Shown here one piece after another: positions 51,010 to 62,665 of a stretch of DNA of 64,000 bases (positions are counted from its first letter, which is position 1; each line of letters begins with the position of its first letter). The stretch is from Plectrocnemia conspersa. Its lineage: Eukaryota; Arthropoda; Insecta; Trichoptera; Polycentropodidae. The notes beneath the pieces are model-generated. The model ran no database searches, was not told where the DNA came from, and saw only the letters and a list, made by a program, of their open reading frames with translations. The translations under genes and the position numbers were made by a program. Location: positions 124,001 to 188,000 of the forward strand of contig VTFK01000570.1 of NCBI GenBank assembly GCA_009617715.1, read 5' to 3'.

Positions 51010-51480
51010 CATAAACAGGCCACGTATAGTATTAGCGCTATCATGGCAAATTGCGAAAGCTTTAACGCAGAGCTTTAGCGCTATTTCTACGAGCTCGGAT
51101 TTTGGGGTAGCTTTGAGCTTTTCTTATGGTGATTCCTTAACGTCACTTAGATGCTTCTTTACGAGTCGATATTTCGCCAACCAATTCGACTAATCGACCG
51201 TTTAAATACGCTCATTTTTCATTAAAAGCCATCGATTCATATACACATGCAATAATAGTATAAACGCCGTATTTTTTCGCGGCGTCTTGTGTAATATCGT
51301 GAAAGGGGAAAAACACACATATGTTATGGTATTAAGCCTGAAAAAGCTGGAACTTTCCATCACGTAGGCTCTTTCATTAGATTACAATACTGAACCGAGT
51401 TACGACATCCGTCGTATTGGTTTCCATACCAACGACAAATAATTTTCTTCTTGTTTCATAATATCGTTGTATTACATATT
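51010..51480. promoter_or_regulatory. Balanced-composition island upstream of the coding exon
   Basis: Contains two near-identical TTTAACGCAGAGCTTTAGCGC-type half-words around 51060-51085, a TCGATATTTCGCC stretch and an AATCGACCGTTTAAA stretch. It sits about 200-650 bp before the exon acceptor. Candidate intronic regulatory element or alternative promoter. Confidence 0.28.
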
Positions 51481-51677
51481 AACAGTAATTAATTATGTAT
51501 GTATATGTATTGTAATATCAGAATGTTCGCTCTGCTTCACATTTATAATACGCTTGTAATTCGTTTCTCTTGTATTTAATTCGTATTCGGATTTATTTAT
51601 ACATCATTTATATTAGAAGATGAATATAAAATAATTTAATATAGATCATTAATGATTTTCTTCTCTTTTGTCAACAG

Positions 51678-52059
51678 GTCACTAGAATGCACGACATGTC
51701 ATTTCAGCGCTGCCGTCGAAAAATCTAACAGTCTTTAACTACCGGTTATATTGTTGCGAAAAGTAATAGTCAATAAATTTCGATAGTGACATAAAAAATA
51801 AATCTATATATCAGTGCCGGCGCCGGTGATTAAATGTGCGTCACGTAAGTGGCAGTTTCAGAGGATCTAGGCGCAAAAATGGGAACTCTCAGAAAGAGGA
51901 GATGGTCTCATCCGGTGACCTTGTCACCGCACCACTTCTTCGGCCTGACGAGGCTAAAAGTCTTCTACGTCTTCATACTACACTATTTCTGTGCCATGGC
52001 GTCCACTTCGATACCATCTGGGAGTGGAGCTGGTGGGGCAAGCGGCGGAACTGCAGGAG
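51678..52059 (+). CDS. First coding exon of an unrecognised gene (partial; ATG at 51879)
   Basis: The exon starts after a good acceptor (TCTTTTGTCAACAG) and ends at a good donor (GCAGGAG then GTTAGT at 52060). The coding part is 51879-52059: 60 codons plus one base, so the next intron is phase 1 and the rest of the gene lies outside the window. The protein begins MGTLRKRRWSHPVTL, followed by a hydrophobic stretch KVFYVFILHYFCAM (residues 27-40) and a Gly/Ser/Ala-rich segment. AMA|ST at residues 39-43 fits a signal peptidase site, so a secreted or membrane protein with a long basic n-region, or a type II signal anchor, are both possible. The in-frame second ATG (51996) has a near-ideal GCCATGG context; starting there would remove the hydrophobic part. 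The leader has short upstream ORFs at 51687 (13 codons) and 51834 (4 codons). I do not recognise the gene. It is probably joined to the CpG-rich first exon near 9.5 kb. Confidence 0.6.
51687..51848 (+). promoter_or_regulatory. Two upstream ORFs in the leader
   Basis: ATG at 51687 opens 13 codons ending TAA, and ATG at 51834 opens 4 codons ending TAA at 51846-51848. Both precede the likely start at 51879 and would be expected to reduce or condition translation if the leader is as drawn. Confidence 0.4.
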
Positions 52060-52069
52060 GTTAGTTCAA

Positions 52070-52778
52070 TAATATCTTTAAAATTAACCTTAAACCGTAT
52101 ATTTACATATAAATCAGTAAACTAAGTATTAAAAAACAACATAAATTTAGAATATTATTCTACAATAGGTTTTATGTCAAACATAGATGATGCGTTTTAT
52201 CACTTTTTCCGGAAATAATTAACCCTCGTCAACATGGTTTTGTGTTATGGTTTTAATTTACTGACTTACAAAAGTTGCATATCGAAATTATTAGTTTTAG
52301 GTTTAACTTGTGTTTAACTGCTTATCACATTTATTTAAATATATACATACAAAAAATTCTTTAGTTTCTCAAGACAATTTAAAGTTTGATTAAATTAAAA
52401 AAAAAGTTAACTAGACTTTTATTAATTGTTACTACATTATATTATTTGCAACTAAAAAACTTTTTCTACAGTGATAACCAGATATTAATTAATCGTTATT
52501 TACTTAAATTATTTGCTAGAAAAAAAATGTTTTTGTCTTTCAAGAATACTAATATTCAAACCCAAATAACAACTTTTGGCTAAAATTTACTCAATTTGGT
52601 ATAACCATAGTTATACCAAATTTAATCAATTTCAGTATAATTAATAATTATTTGGTATGACTATTTAAAGTACAGGTACAATAAAAACCGTTATTATTTT
52701 TGTGACGTAAATTTCATTTTTTGGTTCATTAAAATTAAGTATTTTTGATATTTATTATTTTTTGGAATACAGTGGTCA
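52070..52778. other. AT-rich intron sequence with a hairpin
   Basis: No exon seen. A perfect inverted repeat at 52593-52622 (AATTTGGTATAAC, CATA loop) lies near its end. The plus frame 52386-52583 is compositional. Confidence 0.4.
52593..52622. repeat. Perfect inverted repeat, 13-bp arms, 4-nt loop
   Basis: AATTTGGTATAAC and GTTATACCAAATT around CATA. Confidence 0.88.
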
Positions 52779-52786
52779 GTTGGGAC

Positions 52787-53910
52787 TAGAGTCTCCAATT
52801 ACTCGAACCATCAACTACTCGAGTATCGAATATTAAAATTTTAAAATACTCGAGTACTCGAGTACTTTCGAGTATTTACCAAATGTACCAAAATAGCTAT
52901 TATTCAAATTCGTGCACATATAAATAAATAAATAAAATACTTAGTATGTTAATTTTTACAATTATTTTAACTTCACGAACATACTTTTAAAAAAAACAAT
53001 AATGCAAAAGTGTCTCGAATTTATTATTACTGCTAACCTTTGGTTTTATTATTCCCGTTATGAAAAAAAAACCCTTTCCGTTGCTGTTGATGTTGGTCTT
53101 ATTGTCATTAACGCGTTGGATAAGGCTTCTAATTTATATTTGTTCTTTTTTTATAGATATAAAATTTTTTGAATTCTATTTTTATGTTCTCTTCTTTCAT
53201 TCCCTTCTCTGCTTTTCTCTTATTTCCTTCGACTATTGACAAAATAGCATTTTGTAATTCTTCTTGAATAGATTTTTTTTTTTCTTAACAATATACAATA
53301 TTCTACTTCTTCTGATTAATGCGAAGAATTTAAATCTATATCCTTCGAAGATGTATTTGGGTGAATCCTTTTACTCTAGAGCTAAACGGTTCGCAAAGAA
53401 CTGACTTTACTTTAAATGCCTTTAAAAAACACACAATTGTTTTGATTTATATTTTAAGCTGAGGGATCAGTATAAACAATTTACAACACTTTACGCTACA
53501 ACTGCATAGTCATAAAACCTAAAAAAATTTTTTTTGTTGATATTTCATATTGTTCATTGCCATAAATTAGATAAGTCGGGACTGTCGAACAGAAAACACA
53601 AAAGAAATTTCTCCGTCGTACCCACTAACATAGCCGACGACCGGAACTATGCAACTATGGAACTATGAAAAAAATTATACCTGATAGTAACCGCTCTAAC
53701 TCGGGACTTCGGGCATAAACGCCAAATAAAAGCAAGACGTTAACCTTTACCGGACCGAGTTAAAGTTATTTTTGTTTCTGAAATATTTCAAAATTTTTTA
53801 ATTTCGAGTATTAATCGAGTAATTTTCAAAATACTCGATTATCAAGTACTTGAAAAATAGTCAAAAATACTCGAGTATCGAGTACTCGATTACTCGAATT
53901 GGAGACTCTA
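52787..53910. mobile_element. hAT element, 1124 bp, with exact 8-bp target duplication
   Basis: Both ends carry TAGAGTCTCCAATT in inverted orientation (14 bp, perfect). GTTGGGAC flanks each side (52779-52786 and 53911-53918), the 8-bp duplication expected of the hAT superfamily. Inside both ends are clusters of ACTCGAGT-type words in both orientations, likely subterminal transposase-binding repeats. The interior has only a decayed minus-strand reading frame near 53140-53330, with peptides such as SIQEELQNAILSIVEGNK, and is too small for a full transposase of about 600 residues. It is therefore non-autonomous. Confidence 0.9.
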
Positions 53911-53929
53911 GTTGGGACTCTAATACAAA

Positions 53930-55290
53930 TATTTGAATAATCGAATGATAATTACATTTTCCGTAATTCTATTATTTGTTAATAGAATATTTTTCTAGGT
54001 AGTCGTAAAGCACTCGTTCATATTTATAGTAGAATATACTGTACAAATAGTATTTCTTTCTGAGAAATAATTCTCGAGAATATCTAGAAAAAAAATTAAA
54101 TCCAGAATTCACAGTACGAATATTTTTAAATATTTTACAACCGCTGCATTTATTATACAGTTGCATAAGAGAGGATGTGTTTATGCCAGTCAGTAGTTTT
54201 AGTAGAGGCAAAAAAATGTTTACGATTTTTTCAACTACTCTAATCGGCCTTATCTTTGCTTTAGTAATATAAGAAGTACAATACTAATCAGTTAAAAATA
54301 AAGCGATTTGCTTTGTAATCATCAGATTGCAAAAATGTATGAGTACTTTCCACGGAGTTTTTAATTCACCGTAAAATTTTCTAACAAAGATGACTGATTC
54401 AACATTAAATAGTATGTGCTTTTACCATGGTAATATAATAATACTGTATGATAATGTACAAACTAATATATTTTAATTGTATACCCTTCTTAGGGTACAT
54501 TTATATTTTAATTACTATAAATATTATAATATATTTTACCATATTAAATATATCTAAAACAATACTCCTATAATGTAATATTACAAACATTTTTTGATTA
54601 TTCAAATTGCTTGAATATTCTCGAGAAAATCGAGAAGTGTAAATAAAAATTCGAATTTCTCAGAAAATTAAAAACATCGAGAAACCATAATGCCTATATA
54701 CAGATATGTTATGTATTGATAGGCACGGGTAGGCACCCTCTGCTCTTTATCTTTTTGTTCATAAGAGCCATGGACTAACTGCTGAAAGCTATTGTGTAGA
54801 AAAATAAAAAATACAATTTTATAATTGCTAAATTTTATCAGATGCTAATATTATGGAGCTGTGAACTTTTATCACAAATAATATTTAATTAATATAGTCA
54901 TATTTGTTTGCCCATATCAATATGTAGCTACTGCAATATATTGCTAAAAATAAATCTCACATTGATAGTCTTTTTCTTAAATAGTGTTTTGATATAAAAT
55001 TTTGTTAAGCTGGGACCAGAAAAATATCTATGTATGCACTATGAACCTGTATTTAATATCAAAACCGTAATTTTTATTATTTTTTAACTAGACAATTATA
55101 TTCGAATATTGGAATATATTATAATTTATTTAGAATATTCCTAATTAAAAAACTAAGGTAAGCCCTATATAAATTAGCGTTGGTAATCTTTTTAAATATA
55201 TTAATATTAAGGAATGGTAAAACGAAATTTTCTTAATATGTGATTTTATCATTAATGTGCTATACAACACAAAGCATATTGAAGTCATAA
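53930..55290. other. AT-rich intron sequence
   Basis: No gene. It contains several TTCTCGAGAAT-like words near 54070 and 54620 that resemble the hAT subterminal words but form no recognisable element. The minus frame 53972-54211 has no domain. Confidence 0.3.
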
Positions 55291-56360
55291 ACTACATTAG
55301 TAGCATTGTCTCGAGTTCCGAAGTAAATCTTTAATCCAATGTCAGTGCAACATGCTTCTCAGCCAAATAAGCACAACCTAGTATTCTGAAAGACAGCGAC
55401 AGTTATTTGCAACTGACCAATGAGTGTCACTCACAGGACGCAGGAGTAAAGCAAAAATCTAATAAGGCAAAGTTGAATATTAACAAAGCAATATTAGACA
55501 CAGTATCTCGAACTCAAATAACGTAACAGTTTTTATTTGCCGGATTTTTTATTCAATCTATTGACTTTAGTACAAAGACTAATTGAAATAGATTAAACAT
55601 CATCAAAAAGTGACTGATAGAAATTTAATTAAAAAATATTTTTTGACAGCTGCAAATCGTTTTTTCTCAATTGTCAAAATTGATGTCTGGTTACGACTCA
55701 ATGTATTTGTTGGAATCTGCATTTATTATTATATGTATATATAATTATATATGATTTTAATATGGTTATTAACATCATAATACATATTTACGATTATCAT
55801 TTTCAATGTATAACCGCATCGCTAAAAATATTCACAAATATGAACAGTGTCAAAGATCTCTATAATAATATTTTAATTATGTGTTTTTGCAATTTAAATT
55901 TAAATTGTATATTTTTATTTCTTACTGAAATATCTGATAAATGTTACATATATAAACATTTTTAATTGGTAGATCACAACTATAATAAATTGATGTTGTC
56001 TTTATTAAAGAAATGTATTGTAAATAGTATAAATTATACTTCCACTAGTTACTTTGAAACCGTGAAAATGTTTAAGCTGGTGTACAATTCAATACAGGTG
56101 CTTTACCCAAAAATACCGTTTTAATCGCATCGATTGACTTAACCCACTTTTTCCACAGTTAACACAAATTACACTTCTTTATTACGCTCAGGCCGATATA
56201 TTTATGGTGGACCCTTGGCCCACGCACATATTCAGATATTCTATAGCCTTTAGGTACATACAAATGGCAGGATACTGAATTTAACATTTATTGCCACGCA
56301 TTACCATAATAAAATAGTTGATATCGCCGCGTAATTTGATGGGACGTTATTGCGAATGTA
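55290..56360. other. AT-rich with two small islands
   Basis: The blocks at 55290-55450 and 56090-56360 are less AT-biased. Neither has an open frame with a recognisable product. Confidence 0.25.
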
Positions 56361-57369
56361 TGATGCTTTGAAAGGTTTTTTTTGTAACCGTTGTTATTCT
56401 TTAGTTGTACTCTCAGATTATTTATGATATCGGGAACTGTAAGAAAGTAAATAAAACATAATGGTTGATAAGTTGTAGAGCTGAATTTTCGCGCATTGTC
56501 AGATAAAGTATCATATATAATATCAGCCAAATAGAAATGTTTACTCATAATATGTGTAATGGTATACACTTTTTTTTATAAATCATGTAACAAAATATTA
56601 TTTTGTGTAAAAAAAAACATTACAAACTATTTTATTATTTATTATTTTGAACGTTTATTTTTCTGTTCTATATTTACAAAGCAATATATTTTTCGTTACA
56701 CGTAAAATTTTGCTACAAATGTGAAGGGTAACTTATTAACATATAATATTATTATTTAGATCTGCACTTACATTTGCACTTTGTTTATTTTTAAAGATAC
56801 ATTTTTTTATTTAAAAATATTTTTGTTAGCCCTGCTTTATGAAAGTGTACTGAACTCTCTTTTGTTCAAAGTCGAAAGTTCCGACTGAAAGTTTCTAAAT
56901 GAAGTGAATTTAGTCATCCGTGTTCACGCTTATACATTTTCTTAGAATTAAAGGAAAAAATCTTTTTTTGTTATTAGGCCTTTTGTCGTTAATAAGTTTT
57001 GCTATTTACTTTTTATAATATTTGTAATTGTAGTTTAGTGATAACGGTGCTTTTGGTTGGACCTTCCACAATGTGATTTCTATGAAATGCATAATGGTAT
57101 TTTTTAGCGCATTAAATCGACTGCATTTTTTATTTAGGTTCCATATTAAAATACTAATTATCCGAATAAATATGCGATTAGCATGCTTGTATAATATTGT
57201 TAAAGAAAAAATCATCCTAAAAAGGCACAAAATAAGCGAAGCAGTTAGTTTTATATGCTACAAATTTATAAGCTTCGTCACTTGACTGTTTCGTCGCTAC
57301 TATCAAAAGGTTCCAACATATTTATAATTTTATTTAATTTGCATAAAATTTTAAGGTTTGAGAACCAGT

Positions 57370-57860
57370 GTGACGCAGGTAAATCTAGTTAGAGTTTTAT
57401 TAAATTATATTAAATTTTGTCAGATGATGAATGGCGACATGTTTTTTACGAGCGGTGGTGGAGAAACTGGCGCAGTGATATTTTCCGTGGGAGGTCTTGT
57501 AGATGCCTGCGGCGAGATTGTCTGAAGGCAGTTCTTCTTGCTGCGATGGTCGTATTCGAGTCTCGGGTCGTATCTTTGCGTTTGTCAATGGGGGTGTTTT
57601 AGATTGTCTGTTGGTGACACTGCCTTCTCCTCATCGGAGTTCAAGCTTAAGTATCTAGGGCTGCAAAGCTTGCTTACCAATCGCAATAATAGCCAATCAC
57701 TGCAATTGCTTAATAGAACACCGAAATAACTATACGCCTTTAGAAAGCAACGTTCGCTTGATGGGCATTGTCTAAGTTCGTATTGCATTGCACTGGAATC
57801 TTGTGGATCCGGTGATTTATTATGTTCGTGATCTTTTCGCAACAAATAAATATTCTCTTA
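57370..57860. promoter_or_regulatory. Balanced-composition island, possible exon
   Basis: GC-richer block with three frames open over about 165 bp. On the plus strand an acceptor-like TTTTGTCAG ends at 57423 and is followed directly by ATGATGAATGGCGACATG, a 33-codon frame to TGA at 57523-57525. On the minus strand one frame ends with a Pro-rich STRPPTENITAPVSPPP-type tail at 57420 and another is open through 57400-57588. I cannot tell which, if any, is coding. A conserved noncoding element remains possible. Confidence 0.3.
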
Positions 57861-57869
57861 ATAACGGAG

Positions 57870-59600
57870 AATAATTACAGTAAGAACAAAACTCACTGTT
57901 ATTTATGGGATTTTTCTAGTCGTAACGTAAGCTGTTTGGTCAAATTCTTTACGCTATTGTCTTGTTTCCTTATTGATGGATGAGCATTTTGGTCACAGTA
58001 AATTAACACGTGTTTTGAAAATAAGAAATCCTGTCAAACGTGGCATCTGTGTGTGGTCGCAGCAAAATCTTCTTCATTTTTTGATTTTAATACAAAATAA
58101 AAATGTTTAGCTAAAAAAAATAAAAAATAGATTTAAAAACAAGCAATTCTACGACAACTAAGTACTGTTTGTTTTCAAATCTATTTTTCACAGCATCAAC
58201 TAACCTTCAAGGTCAGTAGCTTTATCAATGATCTTCACTGACATTTTGTCTTTTGATATTTAGATTTTTAATAATTTGTATTTAAGATTAACATGTATTT
58301 AATAACAATCTCGATCTCTCTCTATTTTTTCATGATATCTTATTCTAATTAGCATATTCCGTGGATGTACCACAAACTATGCTACTGTTAACTAGCAAAG
58401 TTGCGCAGAACTTATAGCATTATTTCCTATTTATATTTGAAATTAAATTTCATAACGGTTTAGTAAATTTGCCCTAATCAAACACAAATCGAATAGTTTA
58501 CATGGTTTGAAAAAAATCGTATTTTTTTAATAAGGCAAGAGATTAAAGTTTGCAACTGATAAACAGCAAAATGTAAAACGTCTGTGCGCCTGTTATATAT
58601 TATAAACTAATGACTTATTCATTTTAGAAGTGAGTTTATATATTCGTTTCAGTAATGTTTAGAAAGCGTACAAATTTTAACTCGGCTTTTCTTCTCTCCC
58701 GCAAAGGCAAAACTCACACAATAGTTTCCACGCATTAAGTTCTAGGCAATTGTTTCCAAACTCGTACAACGTATAATAACACCGAGTCTTTTGTTTGTAT
58801 TGTAAAGGATAACATTGCAAAGAAAACAAGTACTCGAGACAAAAATAATTATGACTACGCTCATTGATGTTTTTGCAAGAGTAATTCTGTGGAGCGTCTT
58901 TAATTTTAATGCTGTTTAATTTAGTAACTTTGTTCGTATTATATATATTAGAAAGAAACGAGTATAATGCTTCAAATAGAAGCGAGCGATGCTTTTATAA
59001 TATCAACTGATTTAGTGTGGGAGAGCTGGCAAGATTTATTAAATTTCGTGAACTGAAATAAAATACATTTTCATGCTTAGTGAATGATAGACGATTTTAT
59101 TTAAAATAAGTAAAACGTAAGTAGATCTAAAAATAACATAATTACGGCTTTATTATTCGAATTAATAAATTTCGACTCAATGATCAATTTAATATGTGAT
59201 ATAAACATTTATTTAAAATATAAATTTAATTCCCAGCTTATTTTCACTGTAATTGTCTCTTTGTGGCGAGATACCGCAGCTAGCCAATAGGTACGGATGC
59301 CGGACGCATTTGTGCAATGTATTTAAAATATGCAATCAATAATAACTACAGTTATTATTTTTGCGTCCCTAGACATTGATGTTAGTCAATAATTATTATT
59401 TATATTATTTTGAACTTTTTATTGAATTTATTTTTAGACACGAGTCGTCTTAAATTTTCTTGCTACACTGATTTTTGCTAACTTTAACACAACGATTTTA
59501 ATTTATTTATTAATTTAAAATAAAGTTTTCTTATTCTCTTGAATTTTTATCGTCTTATTTAGTTTTACTTTTCCAAGCTTTGCATCTTGCATCGTCTAAC
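57870..59600. other. AT-rich intron or intergenic sequence
   Basis: Nothing specific apart from small mixed-composition patches near 58660-58740 and 59250-59330. Confidence 0.3.
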
Positions 59601-59619
59601 TTTAACACATATTGACAAG

Positions 59620-60110
59620 AAAGATCTCTAAACTCGATTCTTAACTTAATAATCCGATCAAACCGAAACTGAAGAACGTGCAAGGCGAAACTCTCGATCC
59701 ACCAATTCCTCTAAAAAAAACATTTTTCGACTCTAGACACCAACTCAACAAGTTACCGTCGACACTTAAAAGGCCATTGGATTTTTCTTGTGCATTTAGA
59801 GGCGGATTTTTCCGCTCCATCCGCGTAAATGTGTCCGCATAAACAATCCCTTTGTGGCTCATGTGTTTTATTGCCTTTGTCGAGCTTTGGAGCTTTTTCC
59901 AGGCTTCGACAATGCGCGGATTATGCATGCCTTATTGCGCTGCGGATGCAATTGTACGCATCTGCTTCAGGCATAAAGAAAGCTCCGCTCTTTGTTGTGT
60001 GTTGAGCATTTTTTCCATTTTTCCTAAAGCTTCAACAAAATCCGAACGCGACTGGTAATTGCGGATCACGTTTCCGGCATTCTTGCCAGTACAATAGATC
60101 AATGGAGTTT
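59620..60110. promoter_or_regulatory. Balanced-composition island
   Basis: About 490 bp of mixed composition with overlapping frames on both strands (95 codons minus, 68 codons plus) that show no domain. A candidate conserved noncoding element. Confidence 0.28.
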
Positions 60111-60119
60111 AGTCGACTG

Positions 60120-61400
60120 TTATGATATACTCTAAATATATTAATTGTAAAATGCTTTTTCATAATTATGATCAATCTAAAATACATATATCAAGTATAC
60201 AACAATAGAAAAATAGCTATCAAATGATAATTATCATTAAAATAATTAACATAAATAAATATCTAATATGTAAACATATTTATTTTTGTAATATTACAAC
60301 ATAATATATTGTGTTTATTTGTGGTCTTTTGAGTCACTAAATGTCAGCTTAAGCCAACGATATAATTCAGTGGCGTGAGTCACTAATTTTTAATTGAAAT
60401 TAGAGTCACATATTATAGATATTTTTTAATGTTTATCGTGTTTATGACAGCGTTTTCTAAATGCAGTTTTACGCAACTCTAAGATTCCGTAAAATAAAAT
60501 AAAATGCAAATTTACAAACACATTTATTGTTTCACGCATATAACATATTTTTATTCGAAAATATTTTTTTTTTTTGCGCTTTTATTTTAAAAAGTTATGT
60601 TTTGTTTACTGACAAATGTACAATATATCATGTTTGACAATAAAGCTTAATCTTGATGTTAGAAGACATGGCCATACACGAAGCGATTGTTTACGTCAAT
60701 GAAAATTCGGTAGTAGATGTAACATCTCATATTTTATGTGTTTGCTTGGCTTAAAATATCTTTTTCGACCAGCACTTTTAATACTGGTTTATCGAATCCT
60801 GATATTGAATTTTTTTTATACAAAAAAAAACAATATTGACTCAATGAAAACATTTATCAAACATAATAATATAATAAAACACAGAACTTATTTATTTGTT
60901 AAAAAATTATTTAATAAAAAAAAACATTTCCAAATCTTCGTAAATAATATACAATTGTGTTATTTTTAAATGATTAAAAACACAATTACTCGTAATTTTA
61001 ACTTTCATTCGTGTTATATATCGAAACAGCTGCACAAACCTTATAAAATTTAGTTTCACTCACCGATAATATTATAAATGTCTGTAGACAATGTGCTGTA
61101 TTATATTTTAAACCAAATAATAATTCCAATATGTTATTATTTATTAGTATATTGTGTTTAAAAATGTAATGAATCAAGAAAGATAAAATATATAGAGTAG
61201 CAATCTAGAAGCCATACGTTAATTTAATTTGAATAATGTATTTTCCTGTATTAATTCTTGATATCAGCAACATTTTCACTTCGTCTGTATCCAACAAATA
61301 TCTATTTTTTTATTAATAATCTTCATTACTTGACATTCTTCCCCAATGCGCCATAATGACTATTATACAATTTAACTTAAAATACAAAATTTAAAATAAC
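60120..61400. other. AT-rich noncoding stretch
   Basis: No gene. GAGTCACTAA-type words recur at 60330 and 60378-60405, an AP-1-half-site-like cluster of doubtful meaning. Confidence 0.3.
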
Positions 61401-61402
61401 TG

Positions 61403-61597
61403 TTATAATGTAGACCTAAAATACATGTGCACGAGCTTCTTAAAGCTATCGCTGAAAAAATCCTTGTGTTTGGCAAGCTCGTTAATAAGCTGGATGTCCC
61501 ATGCAAGAGGAGCGTTCTCGAACGCTGACGTCCTGGCTGCAACGGGCATGAATAAGGGACGCGATCGCGACTCTAAGGCAATATAAAGCTTGCCTAT
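61403..61597 (-). pseudogene. Probable LINE C-terminal fragment
   Basis: A stop-to-stop minus frame of about 64 codons, without an early Met. It reads ALESRSRPLFMPVAARTSAF, then LAWDIQLINELAKHKDFFS, ending FKKLVHMYF. The pattern R-S-R-P-L-F-x-P-x-x-x-R-T followed by L-I-N-x-L and D-x-F-S-x-S-F-K resembles the extreme C-terminus of non-LTR retrotransposon ORF2 proteins. Composition is protein-like and unlike the flanks. An exon of an unknown host gene is the alternative. Confidence 0.45.
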
Positions 61598-61689
61598 TTA
61601 GAACCACATCTATTATACAAGTCATTTAAACGCTCAATTGCCTTTTTTGCGGACATCCGTGCTTTTTCTCTATAAAACGCATATGACAG

Positions 61690-61846
61690 TTATAACATAT
61701 TACTATTATTATTCTTGAAAGTTCAAGTCATGCTCGCAAATATACTTCTTGATTTATGCAAATGCTATCCTGGCTTTATAAATCTGGCATTTTATCTCTA
61801 ATGTGTGGTCTTAGTCTTGTCCATATGTAGTGTTATAATAGTTGCA
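61690..61846 (-). pseudogene. LINE reverse transcriptase C-terminal fragment (RTE/R-type)
   Basis: On the minus strand, with two stops inside: NYYNTTYGQD, DHTLEIKCQIYKARIAF, IKKYICEHDLNFQ. The order and spacing match the conserved region after the palm in LINE proteins, of the form 'D..xEIKxRIxKARxAFxxxxKxxxxxDLxxxxR'. It is short and decayed, and lies in the same orientation as the fragment at 61403-61597, just downstream of it in the reading direction. Confidence 0.6.
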
Positions 61847-61849
61847 CTT

Positions 61850-62230
61850 TATTGTAACTTGCATACTTTTTTCAGCGCTTAGTTTAAATCCGTATATTTA
61901 ATAAGATTATGCTACTTATGAGCGATAGAAATCCTTATTGAATATTCTCATCATTAACGAATCGCATGTTATTTAGTTAAACTCAATAAATCATAAAGGT
62001 CGTATCAGTATTTGATCTCACGATTTGTAGCTTATTTTAACTTACTTTTTGTTTCCAGTACAGATTTGCAAAAATCAGATATCTTAATTTTGTATTCATG
62101 TAGGTGTTAATATTTATATATAATTTAATTGTGTTAGATTTTTTCATATGGCTTTTTATATTAATTATTATCACGACAACGTTGTATCATATGTGTACAC
62201 TAAAAGAGCTTTTCCTGTTCGATAACTTTT
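61850..62230. other. AT-rich noncoding stretch
   Basis: No supported feature. Confidence 0.3.
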
Positions 62231-62234
62231 CAGT

Positions 62235-62665
62235 ATATTGTTAAAACTATGCGTGCGGGTCTCGTGTGGCAGTGGAAACGCATTTTTTATGTTTGAGCGC
62301 AGACCCTCGGCAACGCGTAATCGGCGAGGTCGGCGAGGCACGCTAAGAAACGCAAAGTGGTGCAGACTCCTCTTGGCTGAGCCTCTAATGAAAGTCTCTA
62401 GATCTGGGAGTGCTGATGAGTGGCTGGCCAGGGATAAAAATTTGACAAATGACGGCTCGCTGTAGTTTTAGTCTACTACATGGTATTCAATGGAAGCCCG
62501 ACAAGCCTAGGGTAAAAATACTAGCGTCATCATGTTCTTACATCGTCTTAGGCTGTCAAGATGGCGGCTCAAGATGCATTGTTCCATGGCTTGGCTCAAA
62601 ACCATCAATATTTCTGGAGCCTGAAAAAACGTATGACTTAACAAATTTATTTTCATGAAAAGAAG
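62235..62665. promoter_or_regulatory. Balanced-composition island with a Pho/YY1-like site
   Basis: GC-richer block with CGGCGAGGTCGGCGAGGC near 62321-62338 and CAAGATGGCGGCTC at 62557-62570, which contains the GCCAT core (minus strand) of the Pho/YY1 consensus. Two plus frames (62238-62465 and 62449-62658) cover it but show no recognisable domain. It might be a small promoter, a Polycomb-type element or an exon; no further sign decides. Confidence 0.3.

Larger units (their letters stand above)
9597..51677 (+). other. Inferred giant first intron
   Basis: The interval is bounded by a donor at 9597 and an acceptor at 51676-51677 (TTGTCAACAG). It contains transposon relics, simple repeats and balanced-composition islands, but no other exon that I can place on the plus strand with confidence. 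Giant first introns loaded with regulatory islands are common in insect developmental and neuronal genes. The connection between the two exons is an inference; each exon could belong to a different transcript. Confidence 0.3.

Noticed and set aside
51879..51908. Similarity of the N-terminus (KRRWS) to the start of ecdysone receptor B1
   Set aside because: Only five residues agree, the following residues do not, and the hydrophobic segment is foreign to a nuclear receptor.
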